The notes: generated by a model from the letters alone, not told the origin. Positions 45,973 to 56,212 are shown, counted from the first letter of the stretch. The stretch: DNA of 64,000 bases from an uncultured Rhodospirillales bacterium (GCA_913060675.1 CAJXUS010000007.1:36177-100176), one strand, 5' to 3'. Made by a program: numbers and translations.

Positions 45973-47457
45973 ATGACTTTCACAGTAGCTATTGTGGGCC
46001 GCCCGAATGTGGGTAAGTCGACGCTGTTTAACCGTCTTGTCGGTAAGCGTTTGGCGTTGGTCAATGACCAGCCTGGTGTTACCCGAGATCGAAGAGAGGG
46101 GGATGCCTATCTCTTTGATTGTCGTTTTCGTATCATCGATACTGCCGGGCTCGAAGAAGCCTTTGATGGTAGCCTTGAAGCGAGAATGCGCATACAGACA
46201 GAACGCGCCGTAGAAGAGGCTGATCTCGTTCTTATGCTTATTGATGCCCGTGTAGGTGTGTTGCCTATGGATGAGCATTTTGCCAAGCATTTACGACGTG
46301 GTAAAACGCCGATCGCTCTGATGGCAAACAAATGTGAGGGCAAAGTCGGTGATGAAGGCCTCATGGATGCCTATCGACTTGGCCTTGGAGAACCAATACC
46401 GTTTTCCGCTGAGCATGGTTTGGGCAGTAGCGATCTTTATGATGTTATCAGCGAGCACATGAAACGTGCGGGCGAAGAAGAGGCTGCTTCTCAAACTCTC
46501 ACTCAGCCTGTTGAAGACGAAGAAGACGCTGGCAAAGATCAAGACGAAGTCCTAGAAGACGAAGACTTCGATGAGTTTGAGGGATTCGAAGAAGACGACG
46601 AAGAAGAAAACGAAGAAGGCGGAAAAGGGCGCGGACCACTACAGCTTGCTATTGTGGGGCGTCCCAACGTCGGAAAATCGACCCTGATTAATAAACTAAT
46701 TGATGATGATCGTCTTTTGACGGGTCCCGAAGCTGGCATTACACGAGATGCCATTGCTGTGGAATGGGAATACAAGGGGCACGCTCTTAAGCTTGTTGAT
46801 ACTGCGGGACTACGCCGACGTTCTAAAATTGAAGACAAGCTAGAAAAATTATCTGCTTCCGATACTATTCGAGCATTGAAATATGCGCAGGTTGTTGCCC
46901 TTGTTCTTGATCCTGATGGTGTATTGGATAAGCAAGATTTGACGATTGCCCGCCACGTTATCGAGGAAGGTCGAGCCCTCATTATCGTGATCAACAAATG
47001 GGATATCTGTACGGATAAAGATGCTGTTATGCAGCGGTTGAAAGATCGCCTATTGACCTCTTTACCTCAAGTCAAAGGTATTCCTGTCGTAACTATTTCT
47101 GCCCTTAAGGGGCACAAATTGAACAGTATGTTGGATACTGTTCTTGAGGTATACAATGTCTGGAATATCAGGTTGCCAACTGCAGGCTTGAATAAATGGT
47201 TGGCTGACTTACTCGAGAGACATCCTCCGCCAGCCCCAGGAGGACGTAGGATCAAGCTGAAATACATAACGCAAGCACGTGCTCGACCACCGACCTTCGC
47301 TATTTCATGTTCATTGCCAGAAGATCTCCCGGCATCGTATACGCGGTTTCTCGAAAATAATCTTCGTAAAACCTTCGATATTCCGGGTGTACCGCTGAGA
47401 ATGCATATGAAAAAGGGCGACAATCCCTACGCCGGTAAAAAGAAACGCAATCAGTAA
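45973..47457 (+). CDS. der: Ribosome biogenesis GTPase Der (EngA)
   Basis: The 494-residue protein has two tandem GTPase domains, each with the P-loop GRPNVGKST (residues 9-17 and 229-237), DTAGLEE/DTAGLRR switches and NKxD-type motifs (ANKCE and INKWD), and a C-terminal KH-like domain. It helps 50S assembly. Between the two domains is a very acidic linker (about 168-220), longer than in most Der proteins. An ATG with AGAGAAAG upstream gives the start. Confidence 0.95.
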   Translation: MTFTVAIVGRPNVGKSTLFNRLVGKRLALVNDQPGVTRDRREGDAYLFDCRFRIIDTAGLEEAFDGSLEARMRIQTERAVEEADLVLMLIDARVGVLPMDEHFAKHLRRGKTPIALMANKCEGKVGDEGLMDAYRLGLGEPIPFSAEHGLGSSDLYDVISEHMKRAGEEEAASQTLTQPVEDEEDAGKDQDEVLEDEDFDEFEGFEEDDEEENEEGGKGRGPLQLAIVGRPNVGKSTLINKLIDDDRLLTGPEAGITRDAIAVEWEYKGHALKLVDTAGLRRRSKIEDKLEKLSASDTIRALKYAQVVALVLDPDGVLDKQDLTIARHVIEEGRALIIVINKWDICTDKDAVMQRLKDRLLTSLPQVKGIPVVTISALKGHKLNSMLDTVLEVYNVWNIRLPTAGLNKWLADLLERHPPPAPGGRRIKLKYITQARARPPTFAISCSLPEDLPASYTRFLENNLRKTFDIPGVPLRMHMKKGDNPYAGKKKRNQ

Positions 47458-47458
47458 T

Positions 47459-47496
47459 AAAAAAGGAGGCCGCTTTCAAAACGGCCTCCTTTTTTG
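47459..47496. terminator. Bidirectional terminator between der and the SDR gene
   Basis: AAAAGGAGGCCG (47461-47472) and CGGCCTCC followed by TTTTTT (47482-47495) form a stem flanked by A and T runs on both sides. It can end der on the plus strand and the convergent purF-SDR transcript on the minus strand. Confidence 0.85.
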
Positions 47497-47512
47497 CAAG
47501 ACTTAGATTTCT

Positions 47513-48235
47513 CTATTCTTCTCTGATATCAATGATTTGCCCATTCATTTGGCAATCAACAGAGGCGAGATCTACAAAGCTGTCCGTGATCTCTTCTGGC
47601 GCACGGATGGTCAAGGGATCTTCACCGGGATAAGCTTTTTCTCTCATTGCCGTCCTAATAGGACCTGGGGAGATCAGGTTGACGCGAACGTTGGTTTTTT
47701 CAAGCTCCCCTGCATAACATTGAACCATAGTGGTCAGAGCCGCCTTAGAGGCCTTGTAGAGGCTCCAGTATGCTTTTGGTGTAGACCCTGTAGTCACGAA
47801 AATCGCACGACCAGCTTCTGACTTTTTTAGCAAGGGATCCAGGCTGCGTATCAATCGATAGTTTGCGGTAACGTTAATATCGAACGCTTCTTGCCAGACC
47901 TTGGGTTTGATATGTCCAATTGGAGAGAGAGGGCCAAGAGATCCCGCATTCCCAACGAGAACATCCAGTTTTCCATATCGATCAAAAAGAGAGGCGCCAA
48001 GTTGATCAAGACCGTCCATTTCTTTCAGATCATGGGGAATGAGAATGGGGCTTTTTCCGCCTTCAGCCCGGATTTCATCATCCAGCTCTTCAAGAGCACC
48101 CACGGTTCTCGCCATAAGTAACAGTTGAGCGCCTTCATTTGCAAACCGCTTGGCAACGGCTCTACCAATTCCACGTGAAGCACCCGTAATCAGAGCAAGG
48201 CGTCCTTCTAGACGGCCAGTTTTAGTGTCAGTCAT
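47513..48235 (-). CDS. SDR-family oxidoreductase
   Basis: The 240-residue short-chain dehydrogenase has the dinucleotide motif TGASRGIG near residue 17, NAG at about 94 and a YxxxK pair (YKASK). It resembles YciK-like enzymes. Its substrate is unknown. It follows purF by 12 bp and is likely co-transcribed. Confidence 0.82.
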   Translation of the reverse strand: MTDTKTGRLEGRLALITGASRGIGRAVAKRFANEGAQLLLMARTVGALEELDDEIRAEGGKSPILIPHDLKEMDGLDQLGASLFDRYGKLDVLVGNAGSLGPLSPIGHIKPKVWQEAFDINVTANYRLIRSLDPLLKKSEAGRAIFVTTGSTPKAYWSLYKASKAALTTMVQCYAGELEKTNVRVNLISPGPIRTAMREKAYPGEDPLTIRAPEEITDSFVDLASVDCQMNGQIIDIREE

Positions 48236-48247
48236 CTCAGGATCTCT

Positions 48248-49705
48248 CTAGCCGGCTTTTTTAGGTTTCATGAACTCTGGAGTTCCGGTTACGTGGTCTT
48301 CGTAATCATCAATCTGGGTCGGGTAAAATCCTGTGAAAGGAGAGTCACAATATTGCGGAAGTTCGTTGTTACGTCCTTCTTGTCCCATTGCGCGGTACAT
48401 CCCATCTATTGATAAGAAGGCAAGACTATCAACACCAATGTACTTGGTCATTTCCTCTAAATTCATTTGAGCTGCAAGCAGCTCCTTGGACTTGGAAATA
48501 TCGATCCCATAGAAGTAGGGATATCCAATAGGCGGTGAAGCAATACGCATATGAACTTCTTTGGCTCCAGCAGCGCGTACCATTTCTACGATCTTAAGAG
48601 AGGTGGTTCCCCGTACCAGTGAGTCGTCAACAAGAATGACACGCTTTCCTTCAAGAACTGCTTTATTTGCGTTGTGCTTAAGCTTGACGCCAAGGTTACG
48701 GATTTGCTGACTTGGCTCAATAAAGGTACGGCCCACATAGTGATTACGGATAATGCCGAGTTCAAATGGGACGCCAGATTCTTGAGAATAGCCGATTGCA
48801 GCCGGAACGCCTGAATCAGGTACCGGGACAACGACATCGGATTCTACGTGGTTTTCAATTGCGAGCTCTTTACCGATATTCTTTCTGGCTTCGTAAACAC
48901 TAACCCCATCGATGAAAGAGTCTGGACGTGCAAAGTATATGTACTCAAAAATACAGGTCTGTTTTGGTGTCGGCGGGAAGGGGCGCATCGATTTTACGCC
49001 CTCGTCCGTAATGACAATCAATTCACCAGGTTCGACATCGCGGATAAACTCCGCGCCAATGATATCGAGTGCGCAGGTTTCCGAAGCGACAACATAGCCA
49101 TCTTCAAACTTACCGAGAACCAGTGGTCGAATGCCGTTGGGATCACGAACCGCTATGACGCCTTCTTTTGTCATGCAAAGAAGAGCGTAGGCACCTTGGA
49201 TCCGCTGGATGGCATCAATAACCTTGCCAACGATAGTATCTTGGATCGACGTGGCGACGAGGTGAAGAATGACTTCTGTGTCCATCGTGGATTGGAAAAT
49301 TGAACCACGCATAACGAGCTGATCGCGAATCTTCTGAGAGTTTGTGAGATTGCCGTTATGACAAAGAGCAAAGCCACCATCGTGAAGATCTGCAAAAAGC
49401 GGTTGGACATTTCTTAGCGCTGTTTCACCGGTTGTGGAATACCGTGTATGTCCAATTGATGAGTGGCCTTTAAGACGTTTAATGACTTCTTGAGAAGAGA
49501 AGTTGTCACCCACAAGCCCAAGGGCACGGTGGTTATAAAACTCATTACCATCGTAACTAATGATGCCGGCTGCTTCCTGTCCTCGATGTTGAAGGGCATG
49601 AAGACCTAGTGTAACTAGGGCTGCTGCACCTTTATGGCCGTGGACGGCATAAACGCCGCATTCTTCGTGGAGTTTATCATCATCATGAAGATCTTCGAGT
49701 GTCAT
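48248..49705 (-). CDS. purF: Amidophosphoribosyltransferase
   Basis: The 485-residue protein has a short propeptide and the nucleophile Cys16 (EECGVYAVHGH), a glutaminase domain, and a phosphoribosyltransferase domain with the PRPP motif VILVDDSLVRGTTS. It makes phosphoribosylamine, the first step of purine synthesis. Two cluster ligands of the Bacillus-type PurF appear missing: GYPYFYGID has Tyr and CDSPFTG has Pro where Cys is expected, so this looks like a cluster-free form. It follows cvpA, as usual. Confidence 0.95.
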   Translation of the reverse strand: MTLEDLHDDDKLHEECGVYAVHGHKGAAALVTLGLHALQHRGQEAAGIISYDGNEFYNHRALGLVGDNFSSQEVIKRLKGHSSIGHTRYSTTGETALRNVQPLFADLHDGGFALCHNGNLTNSQKIRDQLVMRGSIFQSTMDTEVILHLVATSIQDTIVGKVIDAIQRIQGAYALLCMTKEGVIAVRDPNGIRPLVLGKFEDGYVVASETCALDIIGAEFIRDVEPGELIVITDEGVKSMRPFPPTPKQTCIFEYIYFARPDSFIDGVSVYEARKNIGKELAIENHVESDVVVPVPDSGVPAAIGYSQESGVPFELGIIRNHYVGRTFIEPSQQIRNLGVKLKHNANKAVLEGKRVILVDDSLVRGTTSLKIVEMVRAAGAKEVHMRIASPPIGYPYFYGIDISKSKELLAAQMNLEEMTKYIGVDSLAFLSIDGMYRAMGQEGRNNELPQYCDSPFTGFYPTQIDDYEDHVTGTPEFMKPKKAG

Positions 49706-49739
49706 GGCTTTCGCTCTCCTGAACTCAGAATAGGGACCA

Positions 49740-50429
49740 TTATTCGCTACCGCTTACGGCTTCGATGGTTTTTTGCATTTGTGTGCGCATAGTGTTGTTG
49801 TATCCGGGATCACCACTTTCGTCTGTGGGCGCACTTGATTCTGGATTCATTAATTGTTGGTATGTTTGGCTCGCATTATAGGCCTGTCTTGCAGCTTCAG
49901 CCTGAACAAGTACCTTTGTTATGGTCTCATTATGGAATTTTTGAGGTAGAAGCCTTACCAAAATTGCAGAGCCTTGCTGAATGGCCGGGCGCGTTTTGGC
50001 GCGCTCTACGTCGACAGGCCAGCCTTCGTCTTGTGGCATTAAAAACACAAACAAAGCGATCCAGGCAATGCAAACGATAACACTGCCGCGCAACAGGCCA
50101 AAGAGGAAGCCGAGGGATCGATCGAGAGGACCAAAAGTACTTTCTCTTACGTGCTTGCAGATTGATCTGATGAGAACCATTAAAAGACCAAGGGTTACAA
50201 CAAACAGAGCAAATCCTGTCACAAGTTCAGCAACGAAGGGAATGTTGATAAACTTCTGAACGTGAGGAAGTAAGGGGTGAAATCCCCATAAGGTGACAAA
50301 GCCTGCACCAATCCAAGAGGCAACGGAAAGGACCTCGTGCACAAATCCTCGAAACAGGGCGAAAAGACCTGAGACGACAATGATGCCAATTACGGCAACA
50401 TCCAAGAGTGAGATGGGCAAGTTTTCCAT
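49740..50429 (-). CDS. cvpA: CvpA family membrane protein
   Basis: The 229-residue protein has four membrane segments in its first 125 residues and a soluble C-terminal part, matching CvpA, a purF neighbour in many proteobacteria, with roles in envelope tolerance and biofilm or colicin V production. I prefer the ATG at 50429 with AGG five bases before it over the TTG at 50432. Confidence 0.85.
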   Translation of the reverse strand: MENLPISLLDVAVIGIIVVSGLFALFRGFVHEVLSVASWIGAGFVTLWGFHPLLPHVQKFINIPFVAELVTGFALFVVTLGLLMVLIRSICKHVRESTFGPLDRSLGFLFGLLRGSVIVCIAWIALFVFLMPQDEGWPVDVERAKTRPAIQQGSAILVRLLPQKFHNETITKVLVQAEAARQAYNASQTYQQLMNPESSAPTDESGDPGYNNTMRTQMQKTIEAVSGSE

Positions 50430-50451
50430 CAATACCTAACACTTTTGCCGG

Positions 50452-51864
50452 TTAGTTACCTGCGGGTTTTTTAACGGATCTGGCTGCAAACAGTGCAACA
50501 AGGTCCTGCAAATGTTCAATCTGTCTTGTATCTAACCCCGAAGTGATCTGATTACAATTCTTCTTTGCGCGGATTGGCGGAATAATTGCATTTTTAAATC
50601 CGAGTTTTGTCGCTTCCTTTAACCTGCTCTCAGACTGGTTAACGGCGCGTATTTCTCCAGATAAACCAATTTCACCAAACACAACAGTATCTTCGGGTAC
50701 AGCAATATCCATTGCTGCGGATATTAATGCGGCTGCTACGGCCATATCTGCAGCGGGTTCACCAATGCGTAATCCTCCGGCAACATTTAAGTATACTTCG
50801 TTTCCTGCGAGGACCAATCCACAACGAGCTTCCAGTACGGCAAGAATCATCGCCAGTCTCCCAGAGTCCCACCCAACAACGGCACGACGTGGGTTTGCCT
50901 GTTGGGAAGGGGAAACCAGGGCTTGGATTTCAACTAAAACTGGGCGCGTGCCTTCCAGGCCAGCAAAAACGGCTGCCCCGGTAACGTTACCTCTTCGTTC
51001 AGCTAGAAATAACGCAGAGGGGTTGGCTACTTGTTCAAGACCTTGTTCTGACATCTCAAAAACACCGATTTCATCGGTGGGCCCAAATCGGTTTTTGACG
51101 GCTCTTAAAATACGGAAGTGGTGACCGCGTTCACCTTCAAAGGTAAGTACGGTGTCAACCATGTGTTCGAGAACCTTAGGCCCTGCTATGACACCTTCTT
51201 TTGTGACGTGGCCGACAAGCAGGAGACTAAAACCTCTTGTCTTGGCCAACTGTATCAACTCCTGAGCAGAGGCCCGGACTTGGGAAACTGTGCCTGGGGC
51301 GGAATCCAGGCTATCTACGAACATGGTTTGAATTGAATCAATGACCACCACTTGGGGTGCGTTATTGTCATCAAGTGTTGTTGCAATATCCCGTACCGAA
51401 GTCGCAGATGCCAAAAGAAAATCATCACCCTTTAAGCCCAGACGTCGCGCCCGAAGGCGAACCTGGTCTATCGCTTCCTCACCAGAAATGTAAACACATT
51501 TGGTGCCTGCGGTTGTGGTAAGAGCAGCGAGGACTTGGGTTAGAAGGGTGGATTTACCAATACCGGGGTCTCCCCCAATGAGAACTGCAGAGCCGGGAAC
51601 AAGGCCACCGCCGCAGACGCGGTCGAACTCTCTATTATTGCTGACCATACGTGGGACTGGTTTGCTATTTCCTTCGAGGCTGACAAACTCTACTTGTTTG
51701 CCTTTACGAACATTCTTTTTCGCCAGGCCACCAGGAGTAGAAGAAGCGGAACTGGCTTCTTCCGCGATAGAATTCCATTCGCCACAAGTATCGCACTTTC
51801 CACTCCATTTGACGTAATCTGCGCCACATGACTGGCAAACATAGCGGGTTACAGGGCGGGCCAA
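50452..51864 (-). CDS. radA: DNA repair protein RadA
   Basis: The 470-residue protein has an N-terminal zinc finger (CQSCGADYVKWSGKCDTCGEW), a RecA-like ATPase with Walker A GGDPGIGKST, the family motif KNRFG near residue 260 and a C-terminal Lon-protease-like domain. It branch-migrates recombination intermediates. It lies 22 bp upstream of cvpA. Confidence 0.95.
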   Translation of the reverse strand: MARPVTRYVCQSCGADYVKWSGKCDTCGEWNSIAEEASSASSTPGGLAKKNVRKGKQVEFVSLEGNSKPVPRMVSNNREFDRVCGGGLVPGSAVLIGGDPGIGKSTLLTQVLAALTTTAGTKCVYISGEEAIDQVRLRARRLGLKGDDFLLASATSVRDIATTLDDNNAPQVVVIDSIQTMFVDSLDSAPGTVSQVRASAQELIQLAKTRGFSLLLVGHVTKEGVIAGPKVLEHMVDTVLTFEGERGHHFRILRAVKNRFGPTDEIGVFEMSEQGLEQVANPSALFLAERRGNVTGAAVFAGLEGTRPVLVEIQALVSPSQQANPRRAVVGWDSGRLAMILAVLEARCGLVLAGNEVYLNVAGGLRIGEPAADMAVAAALISAAMDIAVPEDTVVFGEIGLSGEIRAVNQSESRLKEATKLGFKNAIIPPIRAKKNCNQITSGLDTRQIEHLQDLVALFAARSVKKPAGN

Positions 51865-51932
51865 ATTAGGTCTCCTAAAGAATCTTTCGAATACTTGTTC
51901 TATCGAGGTACAGATCTCGATAGGCGTGGGTG

Positions 51933-52745
51933 TTATACCGCGGCGCGATCAGAATTCGTCAAACTGATTTTAATCGGGCCTTCCAGCAATCCATTTATGA
52001 ATTGATGGACATAAGGATTGTCCGTTGTTTCAATGTCTGCAGTGGGGCCGACCCACGCAATTTTCCCATCATAAAGCATAGCTATGCGATCTGATATGCG
52101 TTTTGCAGAATCCATGTCGTGCGTAATCGTAAGGCCTGTCGCCCCGAGTTCCTGTACGGATTGAACGATTAAACGGTCAATAACATCCCCCATCACGGGA
52201 TCAAGGCCCGTGGTTGGCTCATCAAAAAATAGAGTATCTGGGGATGTTGCTATGGCCCGGGCCAAACCAACACGTTTTTTCATTCCACTCGAGAGTTCGG
52301 CAGGGTTTTTAGTTGCAAAGCGTTCGCCTAAACCGACTTGCGATAATTTTTCAATAGCAATTTTGTACGCTTCATCCTTGGGCATGCCATGGGCTTGCAT
52401 CAACCCAAAAGCAACATTTTCCCAAATGGTGAGGGAATCGAAAAGCGCTGCATATTGGAACAGCATACCGAATTTTCGGCGTACATTTTCCATTGTGTTG
52501 CCGTTGAGGCCAACGATTTCTTGTCCATTAATTTGGATGCTACCAGAATCGGGTTTGAGTAAGCCGAGAACGCACTTTAACAGAACGGATTTCCCAGTTC
52601 CTGAGCCGCCGATAACCACAAGGGATTCGCCTTCGTGCACATCTAAATCCAGACCGTTAAGCACAACCTTCTTACCAAAGGCTTTGGTTAGTCCGCGGAT
52701 CTTAATTCTAATTGATTTTTGGGTGACATCGTGTTGATCGGTCAT
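51933..52745 (-). CDS. mlaF: MlaF-like ABC ATP-binding protein of phospholipid transport
   Basis: The 270-residue ATPase has Walker A GGSGTGKS, the signature LSSGMKKRVGLARA and Walker B LFFDEPTTGLDP with ITHDMD, as in MlaF. It energises retrograde phospholipid transport between membranes. It overlaps the MlaE gene by 4 bp. MlaD and MlaC are not adjacent in this window. Confidence 0.88.
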   Translation of the reverse strand: MTDQHDVTQKSIRIKIRGLTKAFGKKVVLNGLDLDVHEGESLVVIGGSGTGKSVLLKCVLGLLKPDSGSIQINGQEIVGLNGNTMENVRRKFGMLFQYAALFDSLTIWENVAFGLMQAHGMPKDEAYKIAIEKLSQVGLGERFATKNPAELSSGMKKRVGLARAIATSPDTLFFDEPTTGLDPVMGDVIDRLIVQSVQELGATGLTITHDMDSAKRISDRIAMLYDGKIAWVGPTADIETTDNPYVHQFINGLLEGPIKISLTNSDRAAV

Positions 52746-53515
52746 CTGGAGAAAAACAACTCAGTGATGATGTAGTTAAAGGTCAGAATAAGGATGGAGG
52801 CAGAAACAACAGCGTTTGTTGTCGCGGAGCCAACGCCTTGTGCGCCACCTTTGGAGTTAAAACCGTGATAGCAACCCATTAAGGTAATAATAAAGCCAAA
52901 TGCTGCCGCTTTAACCAAACCAGATACGACATCGAGATACTCCATGAAATCGATTGTATTTTTTAGGTAGGTAGCAGGATTAAAACCAAGCTTGTGGATT
53001 GAGACGAGATACCCACCGAAGACCCCGATTGTATCCGCGACAAGAACGAGTACAGGCAAGGTCAGAACGCCCGCGATTACCCGTGGGGCAATCAGGTACT
53101 TAAAAGGATTGGTTGCCAAGGTATACAGTGCATCGATTTGTTCTGTAACCCGCATGGTACCGATCTCAGCTGCCATTGCGGCGCCGACACGACCTGCGAC
53201 CATTAACCCGGCGAGAACAGGGCCAAGTTCACGTGTGATGGATACGATCACAACATTAGGTATCGCGCTTTCTGCGGAGAAGCGGGCAAAGCCAGTATAA
53301 CTTTGAAGCGCGAGCACCATCCCAGTGAATATGGCGGTAAGTCCGACAACGGGAAGAGAGTAATACCCAACTTCGATCATTTGCTTGAGAATGAGCCTTG
53401 GATAAAAAGGCGGACGAAAACAGTGTGAAACGGCTTTAGAGGCAAAGATGGAAAGGCGTCCGACAATCTCAAAGAAACTAAGAATGAGGTGACCAAGAGG
53501 CTGTAAAAATGGCAT
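52742..53515 (-). CDS. mlaE: MlaE-like phospholipid ABC permease
   Basis: The 257-residue protein has the MlaE/YrbE pattern: five or six membrane segments with RELGPVLAGLMVAGRVGAAMAAEIGTM and VTEQIDAL. It is the permease of the Mla system with MlaF. A long first segment of about 40 residues is present. Confidence 0.88.
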   Translation of the reverse strand: MPFLQPLGHLILSFFEIVGRLSIFASKAVSHCFRPPFYPRLILKQMIEVGYYSLPVVGLTAIFTGMVLALQSYTGFARFSAESAIPNVVIVSITRELGPVLAGLMVAGRVGAAMAAEIGTMRVTEQIDALYTLATNPFKYLIAPRVIAGVLTLPVLVLVADTIGVFGGYLVSIHKLGFNPATYLKNTIDFMEYLDVVSGLVKAAAFGFIITLMGCYHGFNSKGGAQGVGSATTNAVVSASILILTFNYIITELFFSR

Positions 53516-53909
53516 GCGGGTTACCGTCTAGTTATCTTGAGATTGGATGAGGGTGGTCGAGTAACTGAATTTATTCAAACTGATTAGCAGTGGGAATTGG
53601 TCTCTTTCGCATGAGTGTTGAAGGAGTGATCCCTGGAAATCCGGATTGTCCTTTAAACTCAGAGCTATAGATTTTCCAACCAATGCCAAACCCATAAAGA
53701 CTTCTTTCTGCATCACACATTTGCATGCCAGTCGTAATGGCATGGTTACGGTTCAAATTATCCGGAGGTAACCATCGTGAATAACGTTTTGCGATTATTG
53801 AGAATAGTATGAACTCTATCGCGGAGTGTGAGCACAATAACCAAGGCTCTCAGTAGCGTCAATCTAGAGCCGTGATAAGGTGAGTGGAGCACAGATTATA
53901 TTTAAGAAA
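53516..53909. other. Gap of about 390 bp without a supported gene
   Basis: Two short overlapping minus-strand reading frames (53571-53837 and 53528-53743) are present. They do not show a clear ribosome-binding site, family motif or composition that I can support. No tRNA or clear terminator is seen. In many relatives alr lies near dnaB, but nothing in this gap resembles it. Confidence 0.5.
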
Positions 53910-55433
53910 TTAATAGCTTTCAGGCATCTGGTCTTCTTCGGCGAGGTCTGAGAACTTGGTGAACTCGCCGTTAAAGTGAAGCTCAACTGTTCCAATAGGG
54001 CCGTGACGCTGCTTACCGATAATCATTTCCGCTTTGTTACGCGCTTGGTCCAGGCGTGCTTCGTGATTGGCCAGCTTCTCATGGAACCTATCTGTCGAAT
54101 CGTCGGCCCCTTGGCCTGGTTTTTCACGGGCGATGTAGTACTCATCACGGTAGAGGAAAAGTACAACGTCAGCATCTTGCTCAATCGATCCGGATTCGCG
54201 AAGATCAGAAAGCTGAGGCCGCTTGTCTTCACGTTGTTCCGTCTGACGAGATAGCTGTGAAAGTGCAATGACAGGAACGTTCATTTCCTTGGCGATCCCC
54301 TTGAGGCCACGGGAAATTTCAGAGACCTCCTGGACACGGCTGTCGCTATTTCCACCTGGTGCACCAGACATCAGCTGAAGATAATCCACGATGATCATAT
54401 CCAGACCATGTTGCCTTTTTAAGCGTCTGACCCGATTGCGAAGTCCTGGAATGGTAAGGTTCGGTGTGTCGTCGATAAAGAGTTTGTATTCAGACAAAGC
54501 CCGGCTGACTTGAAAAACGTGTTCAAACTGATCCTCTGTAAGCTCACCTCTACGCATTAAATGAGACGGCATTTCTGCGGCTGAGGACAAAATCCTGCTG
54601 GCCAGCTGATCCGCAGACATTTCTAGCGAGAAAAAGGCCACTGACATTGGGATATCGGTTTCGTCTCCGTCTGCATTATGGCCAGGTTTCTTTGTTTGGG
54701 CGATGTTGAACGCAATATTGGTTACAAATGCCGTCTTCCCCATAGAAGGCCGTGCCGCCAGAATGATCAAATCAGAATGGTGAAACCCACCAAGGAGCTT
54801 GTCGACATCGCGCATCCCACTGGATACACCCGCTAGGCCGTCACCTTGCTTCATTGCAACATTAATAAAATCAATAGATTCAGAAAGTGCATCTGCAAAA
54901 GATGTAAAGCCACCTTCAGTCTGGCCCACTTCCGCGAGCCTGTAGAGCTTTTGTTCCGCCCCTTCGATTTGTTGGGTGGCTGAAAGATCAAGCTCATGTG
55001 TATGGGCGTTGTTTACGACCTCTTCTCCAAGATCAATCAATTCTCTACGAATATAAAGGTCGTGGATTATCTTGCCGTATTCAGAGGCATTGATGATGGT
55101 GACGATATTACTCTGTAGTTCGGCAAGATAGCTGGTCCCGCCGAGCTCTTCTAGGTTGCCACTACTGGCAAAATAATTCTTTAAGGTCGTCGCATTGGCG
55201 AGTTGTCCGCGCTCAATCAGTGTCTTGCAAGCAAGATAAATCTCTGAGTGCGCTGGATCGGCGAAATGAACAGGTAGTAAAAAATCCGAAATCCGCTCAT
55301 AGGCTTTATTGTTCGCCAATACGGCACCCAACAAAGCTTGTTCGACCTCGTAGTTGTGAGGAGGTGAACGTAATTCAGGCCCATCGTCAAAGGGAATATC
55401 TGATTCAAAATGCGGGATCGCGTGATCTTCCAT
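53910..55433 (-). CDS. dnaB: Replicative DNA helicase DnaB
   Basis: The 507-residue protein has the DnaB N-terminal helical domain (EQALLGAVLANNKAYERI) and the RecA-like C-terminal domain with Walker A ARPSMGKTAF, the Walker B region MIIVDYLQLMSG and LSDLRESGSIEQDADVV. It unwinds DNA at the replication fork. It lies downstream of the ribosomal protein operon on the same strand, but a terminator separates them. Confidence 0.96.
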   Translation of the reverse strand: MEDHAIPHFESDIPFDDGPELRSPPHNYEVEQALLGAVLANNKAYERISDFLLPVHFADPAHSEIYLACKTLIERGQLANATTLKNYFASSGNLEELGGTSYLAELQSNIVTIINASEYGKIIHDLYIRRELIDLGEEVVNNAHTHELDLSATQQIEGAEQKLYRLAEVGQTEGGFTSFADALSESIDFINVAMKQGDGLAGVSSGMRDVDKLLGGFHHSDLIILAARPSMGKTAFVTNIAFNIAQTKKPGHNADGDETDIPMSVAFFSLEMSADQLASRILSSAAEMPSHLMRRGELTEDQFEHVFQVSRALSEYKLFIDDTPNLTIPGLRNRVRRLKRQHGLDMIIVDYLQLMSGAPGGNSDSRVQEVSEISRGLKGIAKEMNVPVIALSQLSRQTEQREDKRPQLSDLRESGSIEQDADVVLFLYRDEYYIAREKPGQGADDSTDRFHEKLANHEARLDQARNKAEMIIGKQRHGPIGTVELHFNGEFTKFSDLAEEDQMPESY

Positions 55434-55561
55434 GGGCCTCAGGTCTTAAATTGTTGGTCTATGCCGAGCCTAAAAAACTGTATTGCCCCAAGCATCAAGC
55501 AATAAGTGTTAAGGGTAGGAGAATGTATCTGGTCGAGGGGCAGAAGTACAGAATGGAAATG

Positions 55562-55588
55562 AAAACGGCACCCAAAAAGGTGCCGTTT
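55562..55588 (-). terminator. Terminator of the rpsF-rpsR-rplI operon
   Basis: AAACGGCACC and GGTGCCGTTT (55563-55572 and 55579-55588) form a perfect 10-bp stem with a short loop, read on the minus strand just after rplI, with a moderate T-rich tail. Confidence 0.7.
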
Positions 55589-55618
55589 CATAAAGTCTCA
55601 CAGTGTGAAAAGAGAAGA

Positions 55619-56197
55619 TTACTCTTCGCTTTCACCTTCTGCTTCAACAACGTCTTCAGCAGCTTCTTCAGCTACTTCAACTACTTCTTCTTCAGCAACT
55701 TCATCGTGAGATGACGCAACAGAGCCAGAACGTAACTGTTGTTCGGCTTCTTCTGCTGAGCGGGCAGCGTTAACAACGATGCCAACAGTTACTTCAGGGT
55801 GAAGAACGACTTTAACATCGTGCAGACCCAAAGTTTTGATGACTTTGTCGAGAACAACCTGTGAGCGGCTGACAGTAACACCAGATCCTGTTACTGCTTC
55901 AGAGATGTCACGTGTGTTTACGGAGCCATAAAGCTGTCCGGAATCACCTGCCTGACGGATCAGAGAAACAGTCAAACCCTCGAGTGTAGAAGAAACTTTT
56001 ACAGCTTCTTCGCGACGTTGGAGGTTATCTGCTTCCAGCTGAACACGCTGGTTTTCGAAGTGTTCAAGATTGGCTTTGGTGGCGCGCATAGCTTTCTGCT
56101 TAGGAAGCAGGAAGTTACGTGCATAGCCCGGCTTAACCGAAACTACTTCACCCATTTGACCAAGTTTTTCGATGCGTTCTAGAAGGACGACTTGCAT
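55619..56197 (-). CDS. rplI: Ribosomal protein bL9
   Basis: The 192-residue protein begins with the bL9 motif ([19 protein letters not shown] and [16 protein letters not shown]) and has the linker helix and C-terminal domain. It is about 40 residues longer than the usual 149 because of a C-terminal Glu/Val/Ala-rich acidic tail. It is the last gene of rpsF-rpsR-rplI. Confidence 0.96.
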   Translation of the reverse strand: MQVVLLERIEKLGQMGEVVSVKPGYARNFLLPKQKAMRATKANLEHFENQRVQLEADNLQRREEAVKVSSTLEGLTVSLIRQAGDSGQLYGSVNTRDISEAVTGSGVTVSRSQVVLDKVIKTLGLHDVKVVLHPEVTVGIVVNAARSAEEAEQQLRSGSVASSHDEVAEEEVVEVAEEAAEDVVEAEGESEE

Positions 56198-56212
56198 GAT
56201 ACGATCTCCTTC

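Noticed and set aside
46539..46997. Ser-rich open frame antisense to der
   Set aside because: The Ser-rich stretch is simply the antisense of the acidic Der linker codons.
52210..52737. Long open frame (175 codons) on the plus strand opposite mlaF
   Set aside because: It is antisense to a clear MlaF with all ATPase motifs; the translated sequence has no family pattern.
53571..53837. 88-codon open frame in the gap between mlaE and dnaB
   Set aside because: No ribosome-binding site, no motif and overlap with another frame of equal quality. It could be a relic, but I cannot support it.
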